From: DASXUG01 sp964620425
GTDB lineage: Bacteria > Pseudomonadota > Gammaproteobacteria > Burkholderiales > Methylophilaceae
Assembly: GCA_964620425.1 (NCBI GenBank)
Contig: CAZUGV010000004.1
Span: 1-64,000 of the forward strand
Direction of reading: 5' to 3'
Length of the DNA stretch: 64,000 bases
Shown piece by piece: positions 51,686 to 61,229 of the stretch. Under the pieces are notes generated by a model that saw nothing but the letters and a program-made list of their open reading frames with translations, was not told where the DNA came from and did no database searches. A program made the translations under genes and the position numbers. Each line of letters opens with the position of its first letter. The stretch's first letter is position 1.

Positions 51686-52720
51686 ATGAGTGAACAAGAT
51701 TCCGCCTCAATCACAGAAGTAAGCTCGAAAGCCCCGCCACAATTGGGTGAAGTGCTGACTGCACAGCGTGAGTTGAAAAACATGACAGTGGGGGAGGTTG
51801 CTAACCAACTGCGCTTGGGTGTTCGTCAAGTAGAAGCGCTAGAAGCGAATGATTTCGCAAAATTGCCAGAGTCGATGATTACGCGTGGGTTTATTCGGAA
51901 TTACGCCCGCTTGTTAGGCGTTGATGCTGAGCCACTTATACTTGCACATCGTGCATTATCTGGCGCAGACCAACCACAGTCGCTCAATATTAGCTCTGAG
52001 AATATTTCTATTACGAATCATCATGTGACACCTTGGTTTAAAATTTTAACAGTACTGTTGTTGATATTACTTCTTGTATTTGGCTTAAGCTATTATGTGC
52101 AACATCCTTTTACTCATGTGGCATCATTTGATCAACTTGGTACTAACAACGCAATTTCAACAAAAGGTGCGAATGCAGAACCTTCACCTGAAGCTATGCA
52201 AGCTCCCGTTATGGAAAAACTTCCAGAACCAGCGCTACCAATTGCAGAAAGAATGACGGAGAGTGAGTTGGCCGCAGCTTCCACTCAATCGCAAACAGTT
52301 GATTCAACGACCGATGCTAAGTTTGAGCAATCGCTTGCGCAAAATGAGGTGCTTAATGTCAACAGTGCGAAAATTAATGAAGGTGCTAAGTTTGAAAATC
52401 CTAAGCTTGAAAGTGCTGATGCTGTAAATGTTGGAGCAACGCAAGCAAATGGTGTGGTATCTGCAAGCACACAAATAGCACTGGAGTTAATCTTTACTGA
52501 AGAATCTTGGGTGAGTGTGCTAGATGGCGATAACAAGGAAATTTATAAGAAGTTAAGTCCAGCAGGTGCTAGCGAGAAGATTGTTGGCAAGCCACCTTTC
52601 AATTTACACATAGGCAATGCTGGTGGAACACAAGTGAATTACAAGGGTAAATCAGTAGATCTTACTCCATACACAAGGAACAACATTGCCCGCATCACTT
52701 TATCATTGGAGAAGAATTGA
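51686..52720 (+). CDS. rodZ: cytoskeletal adaptor RodZ
   Basis: A 344-residue membrane protein. It has the HTH_25 domain (about 16-85: LGEVLTAQRELKNMTVGEVA.., MITRGFIRNYARLLGVDAEP), one membrane helix (FKILTVLLLILLLVFGLSYYV, about 116-136), a long disordered Ala/Glu/Thr/Asn-rich periplasmic linker and a C-terminal DUF4115 domain (LELIFTEESWVSVLDGDNKE). RodZ links MreB to the cell-wall elongation machinery. The stop overlaps the ispG start. Confidence 0.92.
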   Translation: MSEQDSASITEVSSKAPPQLGEVLTAQRELKNMTVGEVANQLRLGVRQVEALEANDFAKLPESMITRGFIRNYARLLGVDAEPLILAHRALSGADQPQSLNISSENISITNHHVTPWFKILTVLLLILLLVFGLSYYVQHPFTHVASFDQLGTNNAISTKGANAEPSPEAMQAPVMEKLPEPALPIAERMTESELAAASTQSQTVDSTTDAKFEQSLAQNEVLNVNSAKINEGAKFENPKLESADAVNVGATQANGVVSASTQIALELIFTEESWVSVLDGDNKEIYKKLSPAGASEKIVGKPPFNLHIGNAGGTQVNYKGKSVDLTPYTRNNIARITLSLEKN

Positions 52721-53994
52721 GTTCGTATTTACAAGCTAAGCGTCATGCAACCAACACTGTAATGGTTGGGCATGTGGCGGTAGGTGGCAGTCATCCTGTG
52801 GTTGTGCAATCCATGACAAACACTGATACCGCTGATGCCGCAGCGACTATTCAACAAGTATTTGAGTTATGGCAGGCTGGTTCCGAAGTTGTACGGATTA
52901 CCGTAAATTCGCCAGAAGCAGCTGCGCAAGTAGCTAACATTCGTAAGGGATTGGATGCGTTAGGGTGTAATGTGCCATTAGTTGGCGACTTTCACTTTAA
53001 TGGACATAAATTATTAGCCGCTTACCCAGATTGTGCGCAGGCACTTGCTAAATACCGCATTAACCCTGGTAATGTGGGTAAAGGTAGTAAACGTGATGAG
53101 CAGTTTTCTGCCATGATTGAAGCCGCTATTCAATACGATAAACCCGTTCGTATCGGGGTGAACTGGGGTAGTTTAGATCAAGCCAAAATGGCACGCATGA
53201 TGGATGAAAATTCCAAACTGGCAGAACCGCTTTCTGCGGATGCTTTGATGCGTGAGGCACTGATTCAATCCGCTTTGGAGAGCGCTGAACAAGCAGAAGC
53301 GTGGGGTTTGGCGAGTGATAAAATTATTATTTCCTGCAAAGTCAGCAATGTTCAAGATTTAATTAAAGTTTACAGTGAGTTAGCACAGCGTTGTAGCTAT
53401 CCATTGCACTTGGGTTTAACCGAAGCTGGCATGGGTTCGAAAGGCATCGTCGCGAGCACGGCGGCGCTATCAATCTTGTTGCAAGCAGGTATTGGCGACA
53501 CCATTCGAGTGAGTTTAACGCCTCAGCCGAATGAATCACGCACTACGGAAGTCATTGTTGCGCAAGAAATTTTACAGACCATGGGTATTCGTTCGTTTAC
53601 GCCATTGGTGACGGCTTGCCCAGGTTGCGGAAGAACAACGTCAACCTATTTCCAAGAACTCGCACAAGATATACAGCGTTACCTACGTGAGCAAATGCCA
53701 GTTTGGCGCAAAACTTATCCTGGGGTTGAGACTTTAAATGTCGCTGTGATGGGCTGTGTGGTGAATGGTCCTGGAGAATCTAAACTTGCTAATATCGGTA
53801 TTAGCTTGCCTGGTACAGGTGAAGTGCCTGTGGCGCCAGTATTTGTGGATGGTGAAAAAACCGTGACACTCAAAGGCGACCATATTGCACAAGAGTTTCA
53901 AGCGATTGTCGATGAGTACGTGAAAACCAATTATGCTGAGGGTGGTAAATTACGTGCAGAGCGTAAAATTATCCCTGTCCAAGCAATTGTCTAA
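52717..53994 (+). CDS. ispG: 4-hydroxy-3-methylbut-2-enyl diphosphate synthase
   Basis: A 425-residue iron-sulfur enzyme of the MEP isoprenoid pathway. It has a TIM-barrel part with VVQSMTNTDTADA and ITVNSPEAA, and a C-terminal [4Fe-4S] part with ACPGCGRTT and VMGCVVNGPGESK. It starts at TTG 52717, overlapping the rodZ stop. It converts MEcPP to HMBPP. Confidence 0.96.
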   Translation: MSSYLQAKRHATNTVMVGHVAVGGSHPVVVQSMTNTDTADAAATIQQVFELWQAGSEVVRITVNSPEAAAQVANIRKGLDALGCNVPLVGDFHFNGHKLLAAYPDCAQALAKYRINPGNVGKGSKRDEQFSAMIEAAIQYDKPVRIGVNWGSLDQAKMARMMDENSKLAEPLSADALMREALIQSALESAEQAEAWGLASDKIIISCKVSNVQDLIKVYSELAQRCSYPLHLGLTEAGMGSKGIVASTAALSILLQAGIGDTIRVSLTPQPNESRTTEVIVAQEILQTMGIRSFTPLVTACPGCGRTTSTYFQELAQDIQRYLREQMPVWRKTYPGVETLNVAVMGCVVNGPGESKLANIGISLPGTGEVPVAPVFVDGEKTVTLKGDHIAQEFQAIVDEYVKTNYAEGGKLRAERKIIPVQAIV

Positions 53995-54038
53995 ACCCGA
54001 ATACTAGTTTTATCAATTTAATTTTAGAATCATAATAA

Positions 54039-55295
54039 ATGGCTGAAAAGTTTCAATCAATCAAGGGCTTTTACGATATATTGCCCGAAAATACCCCTCT
54101 CTGGTTTAAGCTAGAAGATACCGCGCGTCGCGTATTAGCGCAGTATGGTTATCGCAATATTCGCATGCCGATTGTTGAGTCAACTGATTTATTTGTGCGC
54201 TCAGTCGGTGAGCATACCGATATTGTTGAAAAAGAAATGTATGCTTGGACGGATAGTTTAAATGGGGACAAATTAACCCTGCGTCCTGAAGGTACTGCGG
54301 GTTGTGTGCGTGCAGTGGTTGAGCATAGCCTCACCTACAATGGTCCGCAGCGCTTATGGTATATGGGGCCGATGTTTAGGCATGAAAACGTGCAAAAAGG
54401 GCGTCAGCGTCAATTTCATCAAATTGGTGTCGAGGCATTTGGTTTTGATGGTCCAGAAACAGATGCTGAGCAAATTATTCTACTTGCGCGTTTATGGCGT
54501 GAACTGGGTTTGCAAGAGGTTGAGTTGCAAATAAACTCGATTGGCGATGCGGAAGAGCGCTTGGCGTATCGTCAAACTTTAATCAGCTATTTTGAACAAC
54601 ATGCAGAAATTTTGGACGAAGATGCAAAGCGCCGCTTGCATACCAATCCGCTACGTATCTTGGATAGTAAGAATCCTCGCATGCAATCTATTTGTGAAGC
54701 GGCGCCGCGTATGCTGGATAGCTTGGGCGAGTCGAGTCGTGCCCATTTTGAGCGAGTTTGCCAAATCCTCACAGATGCAGGTATTCGCTATACATTAAAC
54801 ACGCGATTGGTTCGCGGTTTAGACTACTATAACCGTACCGTATTTGAATGGGTGACGACTAAATTGGGTGCTCAAGGTACGATTGCTGGTGGTGGTCGCT
54901 ATGATAAATTGGTCGAACGTATGGGTGGTGAGGCTACGCCAGCATGTGGCTTTGGCATTGGTTTAGAGCGCGTGTTTCTGTTGATGCAAGAATACGGAGT
55001 ACAAGCCCAGCAAAACCCTAATGCTTATTTGGTGAATGTGGGTGAGCAGGCAGAAAGACAAGCGCCACAACTTGCAGAAACCCTACGAGATGCTGGTTTG
55101 AATATTGTATTGCATGCAGGTGGTGGTAGCTTTAAATCTCAAATGAAAAAGGCAGATCGTAGCGGGGCGCTTTACGCAATTATCATAGGCGATGATGAAG
55201 TCGCTGCGAATGAACTTACATTAAAACCCATGCAAGTTGCAGGTGAGCAAGTTCGAGTAAAAATTCAACAAGCTATTGAATTGATGAAAAAATAA
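54039..55295 (+). CDS. hisS: histidyl-tRNA synthetase
   Basis: A 418-residue class II synthetase: FQSIKGFYDILPENTPLW, motif 2 (YMGPMFRHENVQKGRQRQFH), histidine-specific LVRGLDYYNRTVFEWV, motif 3 (GFGIGLERVFLLM) and an anticodon-binding C-terminal domain. It charges tRNA-His. It follows ispG by 44 bases. Confidence 0.97.
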   Translation: MAEKFQSIKGFYDILPENTPLWFKLEDTARRVLAQYGYRNIRMPIVESTDLFVRSVGEHTDIVEKEMYAWTDSLNGDKLTLRPEGTAGCVRAVVEHSLTYNGPQRLWYMGPMFRHENVQKGRQRQFHQIGVEAFGFDGPETDAEQIILLARLWRELGLQEVELQINSIGDAEERLAYRQTLISYFEQHAEILDEDAKRRLHTNPLRILDSKNPRMQSICEAAPRMLDSLGESSRAHFERVCQILTDAGIRYTLNTRLVRGLDYYNRTVFEWVTTKLGAQGTIAGGGRYDKLVERMGGEATPACGFGIGLERVFLLMQEYGVQAQQNPNAYLVNVGEQAERQAPQLAETLRDAGLNIVLHAGGGSFKSQMKKADRSGALYAIIIGDDEVAANELTLKPMQVAGEQVRVKIQQAIELMKK

Positions 55296-55302
55296 AATAT
55301 TC

Positions 55303-56139
55303 ATGACTGAACTGCTACGGATACAAGATTTAACTATTACACCTGCAAACGACAGCAGTCGTCATTTGGTGAACCGTGTATCGTTGGTCATTGAAGCAGG
55401 TAAAACTACATGTGTCGTAGGTGAATCAGGTAGTGGCAAAAGTCTGACGGCTTTGTCAGTGATGGGGTTGTTATCTAGGCAACTCAAGCAAACTGCAGGG
55501 ACAATTACTTTTCAAGGTCAGCAATTAACTGGGTTAAGCAATGATCAAATGCGCCAAGTTCGTGGGCGCAAAATTGGTATGATTTTTCAGGAGCCGATGA
55601 CCTCACTGAACCCTGTGTTAACCATTGGCTATCAAATTTCTGAGCCGCTGAGTCTGCATTTGGGTTTACGTGGAACAGAGCTTCAAGCCCGTGTTGCAGC
55701 TTTGCTTGAGCAAGTTGGTATCCCTGCAAGTCGTGCCAATAGTTACCCAGATGAATTGTCGGGCGGTCAACGCCAGCGCGTCATGATTGCCATGAGCATT
55801 GCCTGCGAACCCGCTATGTTAATTGCGGATGAGCCCACAACAGCGCTTGATGTCACGGTGCAAGCGCAAATTTTGAAATTGTTAGATGAACTTAAAACGC
55901 GCATGAATATGGGGATGTTATTGATTACCCATGATTTTGGCGTAGTGGCAGATATTGCAGACAATGTAGTGGTGATGTTTAGAGGCGAAATTGTAGAATC
56001 TGGCACGGTGGATGAAGTGCTTACTCGCCCAAAACACCCATACACCAAGGCTCTATTGGATTGTGTGCCAGATGCCGCAGGTAAAAAAGCACTCAAGCCA
56101 ATTGATTATGCATGGCTCAAAACTGGGGCATTAGCATGA
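55303..56139 (+). CDS. peptide-type ABC transporter ATPase (OppD/DppD-like)
   Basis: A 278-residue ATPase with Walker A GESGSGKS, signature LSGGQRQRV, Walker B MLIADEPTTALD and the oligopeptide-type C-terminal stretch (RPKHPYTKALLDCVPDA). It powers uptake of peptides or related solutes, but no permease or binding protein is encoded nearby. It follows hisS by 7 bases and overlaps the next ATPase (ATGA), so both are expressed from the housekeeping operon. Confidence 0.9.
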   Translation: MTELLRIQDLTITPANDSSRHLVNRVSLVIEAGKTTCVVGESGSGKSLTALSVMGLLSRQLKQTAGTITFQGQQLTGLSNDQMRQVRGRKIGMIFQEPMTSLNPVLTIGYQISEPLSLHLGLRGTELQARVAALLEQVGIPASRANSYPDELSGGQRQRVMIAMSIACEPAMLIADEPTTALDVTVQAQILKLLDELKTRMNMGMLLITHDFGVVADIADNVVVMFRGEIVESGTVDEVLTRPKHPYTKALLDCVPDAAGKKALKPIDYAWLKTGALA

Positions 56140-56939
56140 GTGAGGTCATTCTTGCCGCCAATAATCTCGTTAAAACCTATAGTCAGCGTAGTGGGCGTTT
56201 TGGTGTTGCGGCGACTCAAGTCAAAGCGTTAGATGATGTTAGCATTAATCTAAAAGCAGGCTCAACGCTGGCAGTGGTAGGAGAATCTGGTAGCGGAAAA
56301 TCCACCTTGGCGCGTTGTCTGTTACAATTGCAACCCTTGGATAGCGGTGAAGTGATATTTCAAGGCAAAAACCTAGCCGCAATGTCAGCTTCAGCTTTGC
56401 GGACAGAGCGCCGAAATATCCAAATGGTGTTTCAAGATCCGTTTGCTTCGCTTAACCCTCGCATGAGAGTGGGAGAGATTGTGGGTGAAGGCTTGTTGAT
56501 TCATCAGTTGGGCAATAAATTAGCGCAGCGCGAAAAAGTGGTGCAGATGCTTAAGCGTGTTGGCTTGACTGAAGCCGATATGGATAAATATCCACACCAG
56601 TTTTCAGGTGGTCAACGTCAGCGTATTGGCATTGCAAGAGCGCTGGTGCTTGAACCTAAAGTTGTGGTGTGTGATGAACCAGTGTCGGCGTTGGATGTGT
56701 CGATACAAGCACAAATTTTATTGTTGCTTAAAGAGTTACAGGCAGAGATGAAATTAAGTTATATTTTCATTAGCCATGATTTGCGAGTAGTGCGTCATAT
56801 TGCGAATGAAATAGTCGTGATGCATCAAGGTAAAGTAGTTGAAAGTGGGCGGATTGATGATATATATCAATCACCTAAAGCGGAGTATACACGTAATTTA
56901 TTAAGTGCAATTCCAGGTCAAAGAACACAGAATCATTAA
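56136..56939 (+). CDS. peptide-type ABC transporter ATPase (OppF/DppF-like)
   Basis: A 267-residue ATPase starting at the ATGA overlap (56136). It has Walker A GESGSGKST, signature FSGGQRQRI, Walker B VVVCDEPVSALD and the C-terminal YTRNLLSAIPG. With the preceding gene it forms the DppD/DppF-like nucleotide-binding pair. Partners must be encoded elsewhere, or the pair serves another membrane complex. A fused YejF-type homologue exists in E. coli. Confidence 0.9.
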   Translation: MSEVILAANNLVKTYSQRSGRFGVAATQVKALDDVSINLKAGSTLAVVGESGSGKSTLARCLLQLQPLDSGEVIFQGKNLAAMSASALRTERRNIQMVFQDPFASLNPRMRVGEIVGEGLLIHQLGNKLAQREKVVQMLKRVGLTEADMDKYPHQFSGGQRQRIGIARALVLEPKVVVCDEPVSALDVSIQAQILLLLKELQAEMKLSYIFISHDLRVVRHIANEIVVMHQGKVVESGRIDDIYQSPKAEYTRNLLSAIPGQRTQNH

Positions 56940-56963
56940 TTTGTTTGTGATGTAAGGATAAGT

Positions 56964-57590
56964 ATGGCGTACGATTTAGAAGAACAAGAACAGTTAGATG
57001 CATTTAAGGCTTGGTGGAAAGCCAATGGAAATAAAGCGGTGACAGCATTAACGCTGTTAATCGTCTGTTTTCTTGGGTATCAAGGTTGGCAGTTTTATCA
57101 AAACAAACAAGCGCAAGAAGCCTCAGCTAAATACGAGGCAATGTTGCAACTTGATAGTAAAAATTTAAAAGCCATTCAATCAGTCTCGGCTGAGTTGATG
57201 GATAAATACGCTTCAACACCATACGCTGGCAGAGCAGCATTGACTGTAGCTAAAGCCAATTATGAGAATAAAGATATTAAAAGTGCTGCGGCGCAACTGA
57301 CTTGGGCGACTAAAAACGCTAAGGAAGATGTGATCAAAACAATGGCACTATTGCAGCTAGCGGGAATACGTTACGAAGAAAAGTCTTACGATGCAGCACT
57401 AGCTTTATTGTCTGAAAAGCATGCGGATGGTTTTGATGGCTTATTCGCCGACCTTAGAGGTGATATATTTGTTGCTCAAGGGAAACCAGAAGAGGCTAAA
57501 AAAGCCTATAAAGAAGCATTAGTTAAGTTAGATGAGCATGCCCGTTATCGTGTTTATACGGAGCATAAGTTAGAAGCGCTTGGGAGCTAA
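56964..57590 (+). CDS. yfgM: YfgM-like TPR protein (ancillary SecYEG subunit)
   Basis: A 208-residue protein with short cytosolic text (AYDLEEQEQLDAFKAWWKAN), one membrane helix (AVTALTLLIVCFLGYQGWQF) and periplasmic tetratricopeptide repeats. YfgM with PpiD assists secreted proteins leaving SecYEG. It lies directly before bamB, the standard order. Confidence 0.9.
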   Translation: MAYDLEEQEQLDAFKAWWKANGNKAVTALTLLIVCFLGYQGWQFYQNKQAQEASAKYEAMLQLDSKNLKAIQSVSAELMDKYASTPYAGRAALTVAKANYENKDIKSAAAQLTWATKNAKEDVIKTMALLQLAGIRYEEKSYDAALALLSEKHADGFDGLFADLRGDIFVAQGKPEEAKKAYKEALVKLDEHARYRVYTEHKLEALGS

Positions 57591-57592
57591 GA

Positions 57593-58768
57593 GTGCATTT
57601 AAATTATCAAAAAATAGTCATATCAAGCTTATTGCTGCTGTTGGCGGGTTGCTCATCTATTTCGGACCTCAAAACCGATATTTCTGAATCATTATTTGGA
57701 CGTGATGCGGTTGATGCCCCGTCTGAGTTGTCAGAGATAAAGCCCACGATTCAGCCTAAAGTGTTATGGAAAGCAAGCGTAGGAGGCACAGAGGATTTTG
57801 ATTTTGTACCAGTGACGGATAATGGTGCTGTATATGCCGCTAGCGCATCTGGTGATATTGTCAAATTGAGTGCAGCAGATGGTAAGCAATTGTGGCGTGT
57901 AAAATCTGGTGAGAAAATCTCTGGCGGTGTAAGTGTTGATGACAAGTTAGTGCTCGTTGGTAGTAATGATGGCTACGTGGTTGCGTTTGATCTATCAGGG
58001 AGAAAACTCTGGAAATCAAAGGTTAGTAGTGAGGTATTAAGTGCACCTAAAGTTGATGGTAGTGTCGTGGTTGTGCGTTGTGGAGATAGTCGGATTTATG
58101 GTTTAAACGCCGTTGATGGCGCTAGGAAGTGGGTGTACGAAAGGGCAAATCCAACCTTAACTTTACGAAGCAGCGCTGGAATTGCAGTGGATGGTGGTGC
58201 TGTTTACTCTGGTTTTGCAGGGGGTAAAATGGTTGCTGTAAGAGCGGATGATGGGAAAGTCATTTGGGAAGTTTCTGTAGCGCAACCTAAAGGAGCAACT
58301 GAGATAGAGCGAATTGCTGATATTACTAGTTATCCTGTTGTTGATGGCGCTTTGGTATATGCTGTGGCATATCAAGGTAAGGTTGCTGCCGTAGACAGAG
58401 CCACTGGTAAAGTGCTATGGAATCGGGATATTTCCAGTTATACAGGTTTGAATGCTGAAACTGCTCGTGTTTATGTGACACACGCTGGTGGTTCTATTTA
58501 TTCTTTAGATTTTTCAACGGGTAAAACGTACTGGCGTCAAGCTGATTTAAAATTTCGCGGGTTAACAGCGCCATTACCCATGGGTGATTTGATTGCATTT
58601 GGCGATTTGGAGGGGTATGTGCACTTTTTAAATCGCGGTGATGGTGCTGTGGCTGGGCGCATTGAAACCGATAACGGTGCCGTGATGCCTCAAATGACGG
58701 CGCTAGGCAGTTCAGGTTTGCTTTTGCAAACACGCAAGGGTGAGGTTTACGCCCTCTCAATTAAATAA
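57593..58768 (+). CDS. bamB: outer membrane assembly lipoprotein BamB
   Basis: A 391-residue lipoprotein starting at GTG 57593, with GGGAG upstream. The lipobox is LLAGC. The mature part is an eight-bladed beta-propeller of PQQ-type repeats (VYAASASGDIVKLSAADGKQ, LWRVKSG, GYVVAFDLSGRKLWKSK). It belongs to the BAM complex that inserts outer membrane proteins; BamD is encoded 1.6 kb away. Confidence 0.95.
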   Translation: MHLNYQKIVISSLLLLLAGCSSISDLKTDISESLFGRDAVDAPSELSEIKPTIQPKVLWKASVGGTEDFDFVPVTDNGAVYAASASGDIVKLSAADGKQLWRVKSGEKISGGVSVDDKLVLVGSNDGYVVAFDLSGRKLWKSKVSSEVLSAPKVDGSVVVVRCGDSRIYGLNAVDGARKWVYERANPTLTLRSSAGIAVDGGAVYSGFAGGKMVAVRADDGKVIWEVSVAQPKGATEIERIADITSYPVVDGALVYAVAYQGKVAAVDRATGKVLWNRDISSYTGLNAETARVYVTHAGGSIYSLDFSTGKTYWRQADLKFRGLTAPLPMGDLIAFGDLEGYVHFLNRGDGAVAGRIETDNGAVMPQMTALGSSGLLLQTRKGEVYALSIK

Positions 58769-58771
58769 TAC

Positions 58772-60271
58772 ATGTTACCTACCATTGTTCTAGTTGGCCG
58801 ACCAAACGTCGGCAAATCTACTTTATATAATCGATTAACCAAGAGCCGCGACGCCCTAGTCGCGGATTTGCCTGGCTTAACCCGCGACCGTCATTACGGA
58901 CGTGGCGGAGGTGGGGATAAACCATTTTTAGTGGTTGATACGGGTGGTTTTGAGCCAACTGCGGAAAGTGGCATTTTAAAAGAAATGGCACGTCAAACCC
59001 TGATGGCGATTGACGAAGCAGATGTCATCATTTTTGTGGTGGATGGTCGTCATGGCTTAAGCCCGCAAGATAAAGATATTGCCGATAAATTACGCAAAAG
59101 CCAGCGCCCAGTATTGTTAGCCGTCAATAAAACTGAAGGCATGAACCGCGCAGTCGTCAGCGCAGAGTTTCATGAACTTGGTCTTGGCGATCCGCTTTCT
59201 ATTTCATCTGCGCACGGTGAAGGCGTTCGTGATCTTGTCGAGCTAGCATTAGCCCCGTTTGATGAGCCTGAAGAAGATGAGGCGAATGACAAAAATCGCG
59301 TACCCAAAGTGGCGATTGTTGGTCGTCCCAATGTAGGTAAGTCAACCTTGGTAAACGCACTGCTAGGTGAAGAGCGTGTGATTGCGTTTGATGAGCCAGG
59401 TACCACGCGTGACTCGATATTTATTGATTTAGAGCGTAATGGTAAGACCTATACCATTATTGACACCGCAGGTGTGCGTAAGCGCGGTAAAGTGCTGGAA
59501 GCGATTGAAAAATTCTCGGTCATTAAAACCATACAAGCGATTGAAGAAGCCAACGTGGCAATTTTAGTGGTAGATGCGCAAGAAGGCATTACTGAGCAAG
59601 ATGCCCACGTAGCGGCGTACATTCTAGATGCAGGTCGCGCCCTAGTGGTCGCAATCAATAAGTGGGATGGACTGGAAGAAGACCGCAGGGATTGGATTAA
59701 ACGTGAAATTGATCGCAAACTGCAATTTTTAGACTTTGCCAAGTTTCATTATATTTCGGCGCTTAAAAAGAAAGGTCTGCCTGAGCTATTTACCTCAATT
59801 GATGGTGCATACAAGGCCGCATTTGCCAAACTACCTACGCCGCAACTCACACGTGTTTTAAACGATGCCACCATGCAGCATCAACCTCCAATCAGCAAAG
59901 GCATACGCCCCAAGCTGCGCTATGCGCATCAAGGCGGCAGTAATCCACCGATTGTCGTCATTCATGGTAATCATGTAGATGGCGTGAAAGATAGCTATAA
60001 ACGATTTTTAGAAGGGGTATTTCGTAAAACCTTTCAATTAACTGGCACACCACTGCGTGTACAATTTAACCAAGGTGAAAATCCATTTGCAGAGCCAGAT
60101 AAGCGCAAGGCGGGTGAAGGGATTGTAAGTATGCGTCGTAGAAAAACAGCGCAACGCGCAGAATTAAATGCACGCAAAAATGAAGAAACTGCAAAGTCAA
60201 AAGGGAAGCCAGTTAACTCAAACATATTGGCTACGGTAAGAAAAAGAATTGCTAAAAAAACTAAATCCTAA
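58772..60271 (+). CDS. der: ribosome assembly GTPase Der
   Basis: A 499-residue protein with two tandem GTPase domains, GRPNVGKSTLYN (about 8-19) and GRPNVGKSTLVN (about 187-198), each with DTGG/DTAG and NKxx motifs, then a KH-like domain and a basic tail. Der acts in 50S subunit maturation. It ends the series that began at ndk and is closed by a long two-way terminator. Confidence 0.96.
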   Translation: MLPTIVLVGRPNVGKSTLYNRLTKSRDALVADLPGLTRDRHYGRGGGGDKPFLVVDTGGFEPTAESGILKEMARQTLMAIDEADVIIFVVDGRHGLSPQDKDIADKLRKSQRPVLLAVNKTEGMNRAVVSAEFHELGLGDPLSISSAHGEGVRDLVELALAPFDEPEEDEANDKNRVPKVAIVGRPNVGKSTLVNALLGEERVIAFDEPGTTRDSIFIDLERNGKTYTIIDTAGVRKRGKVLEAIEKFSVIKTIQAIEEANVAILVVDAQEGITEQDAHVAAYILDAGRALVVAINKWDGLEEDRRDWIKREIDRKLQFLDFAKFHYISALKKKGLPELFTSIDGAYKAAFAKLPTPQLTRVLNDATMQHQPPISKGIRPKLRYAHQGGSNPPIVVIHGNHVDGVKDSYKRFLEGVFRKTFQLTGTPLRVQFNQGENPFAEPDKRKAGEGIVSMRRRKTAQRAELNARKNEETAKSKGKPVNSNILATVRKRIAKKTKS

Positions 60272-60321
60272 AAACTAAAAACCTAGTCAAGCTTTAAAAA
60301 GCAATGTTAAAAATAACTAGC

Positions 60322-60366
60322 AATAAAACTGGTTGAATCAACAAAGCTGATTCAACCAGTTTTATT
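60322..60366. terminator. bidirectional terminator between der and bamD
   Basis: AATAAAACTGGTTGAATCA (60322-60340) pairs perfectly with TGATTCAACCAGTTTTATT (60348-60366) around a 7-base loop. The A- and T-rich ends let it work for both convergent genes. Confidence 0.9.
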
Positions 60367-60376
60367 TGAAATAGAT

Positions 60377-61189
60377 TTAAAGAGCTTCCCAGAACTTCCA
60401 CCAAACCTTTTTATCTTCGGCAAAATCTTTGTTTAACATTTTGCTATCTGGGTAATTCGTTTGAAGCACACGCAGCGTGTCTTGTTTTAAGTCTTGCAGA
60501 TTCATCAAATCATAAGCGCTGATTAAAATGACTAAAGACTCTTCGATTGATGTGGACTCAGGGTAGTTATCTAGCACATATTTGCAACGGTTAACGGCCG
60601 CAACATAAGCTTGGCGCTTCATATAGTAACGTGCAACGTGTAGTTCGCTACTTGCTAAAACATTGACTAAATAGGTCATGCGTAATGCGGCATCTTTAGC
60701 ATAGCGGCTTTGAGGATAGCGCGTAACCAGTTCTTTAAACGCATTAAATGAAACACGTTGTGTTTTTGGATCACGGTCATCAATGTTTTGATGTGTAAGT
60801 CTTTCGATAACGCCACGCTCATTAAAACTGGCTAGTCCGCGCATATAATAAGCGTAGTCAACATTGGGATGGTTAGGGTGGAGTTTGATAAAGCGATCCG
60901 CTGCCGCAGTACTAGAAACAGGGTCATCTTTTTTGTAATAGACGTAGGCTGTTTCTAATTCTGCTTGTGCTGCATAATTTCCATGAGGGAAGCGTGATCC
61001 CAGTGTTTTTAGATATTTCAATGCTTTTTCATAGTCATGGTCACGAATTTTTTGTTGCGCTTCCTCGTAAATGTGAGCCGCTGTCCAACCTTTGGTTTCA
61101 TCTACTTCTGTTGGTGCGCCAAAAATACTGCAACCAGCCAGCCAGCTCGAGAGAATGATTGCTACAATAAACGATACACGATGTTTCAT
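60377..61189 (-). CDS. bamD: outer membrane assembly lipoprotein BamD
   Basis: A 270-residue lipoprotein with lipobox LAGC and five tetratricopeptide-like repeats (AHIYEEAQQKIRDHDYEKAL.., RFPHGNYAAQAELETAYVYY, LHPNHPNVDYAYYMRGLASF). It is the essential BAM partner of BamA. It is divergent from rluD, the usual proteobacterial arrangement (bamD/rluD/pgeF). Confidence 0.96.
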   Translation of the reverse strand: MKHRVSFIVAIILSSWLAGCSIFGAPTEVDETKGWTAAHIYEEAQQKIRDHDYEKALKYLKTLGSRFPHGNYAAQAELETAYVYYKKDDPVSSTAAADRFIKLHPNHPNVDYAYYMRGLASFNERGVIERLTHQNIDDRDPKTQRVSFNAFKELVTRYPQSRYAKDAALRMTYLVNVLASSELHVARYYMKRQAYVAAVNRCKYVLDNYPESTSIEESLVILISAYDLMNLQDLKQDTLRVLQTNYPDSKMLNKDFAEDKKVWWKFWEAL

Positions 61190-61229
61190 TTAACCTAATT
61201 CCAATAAAAATATAGCTAGATTATAACCG

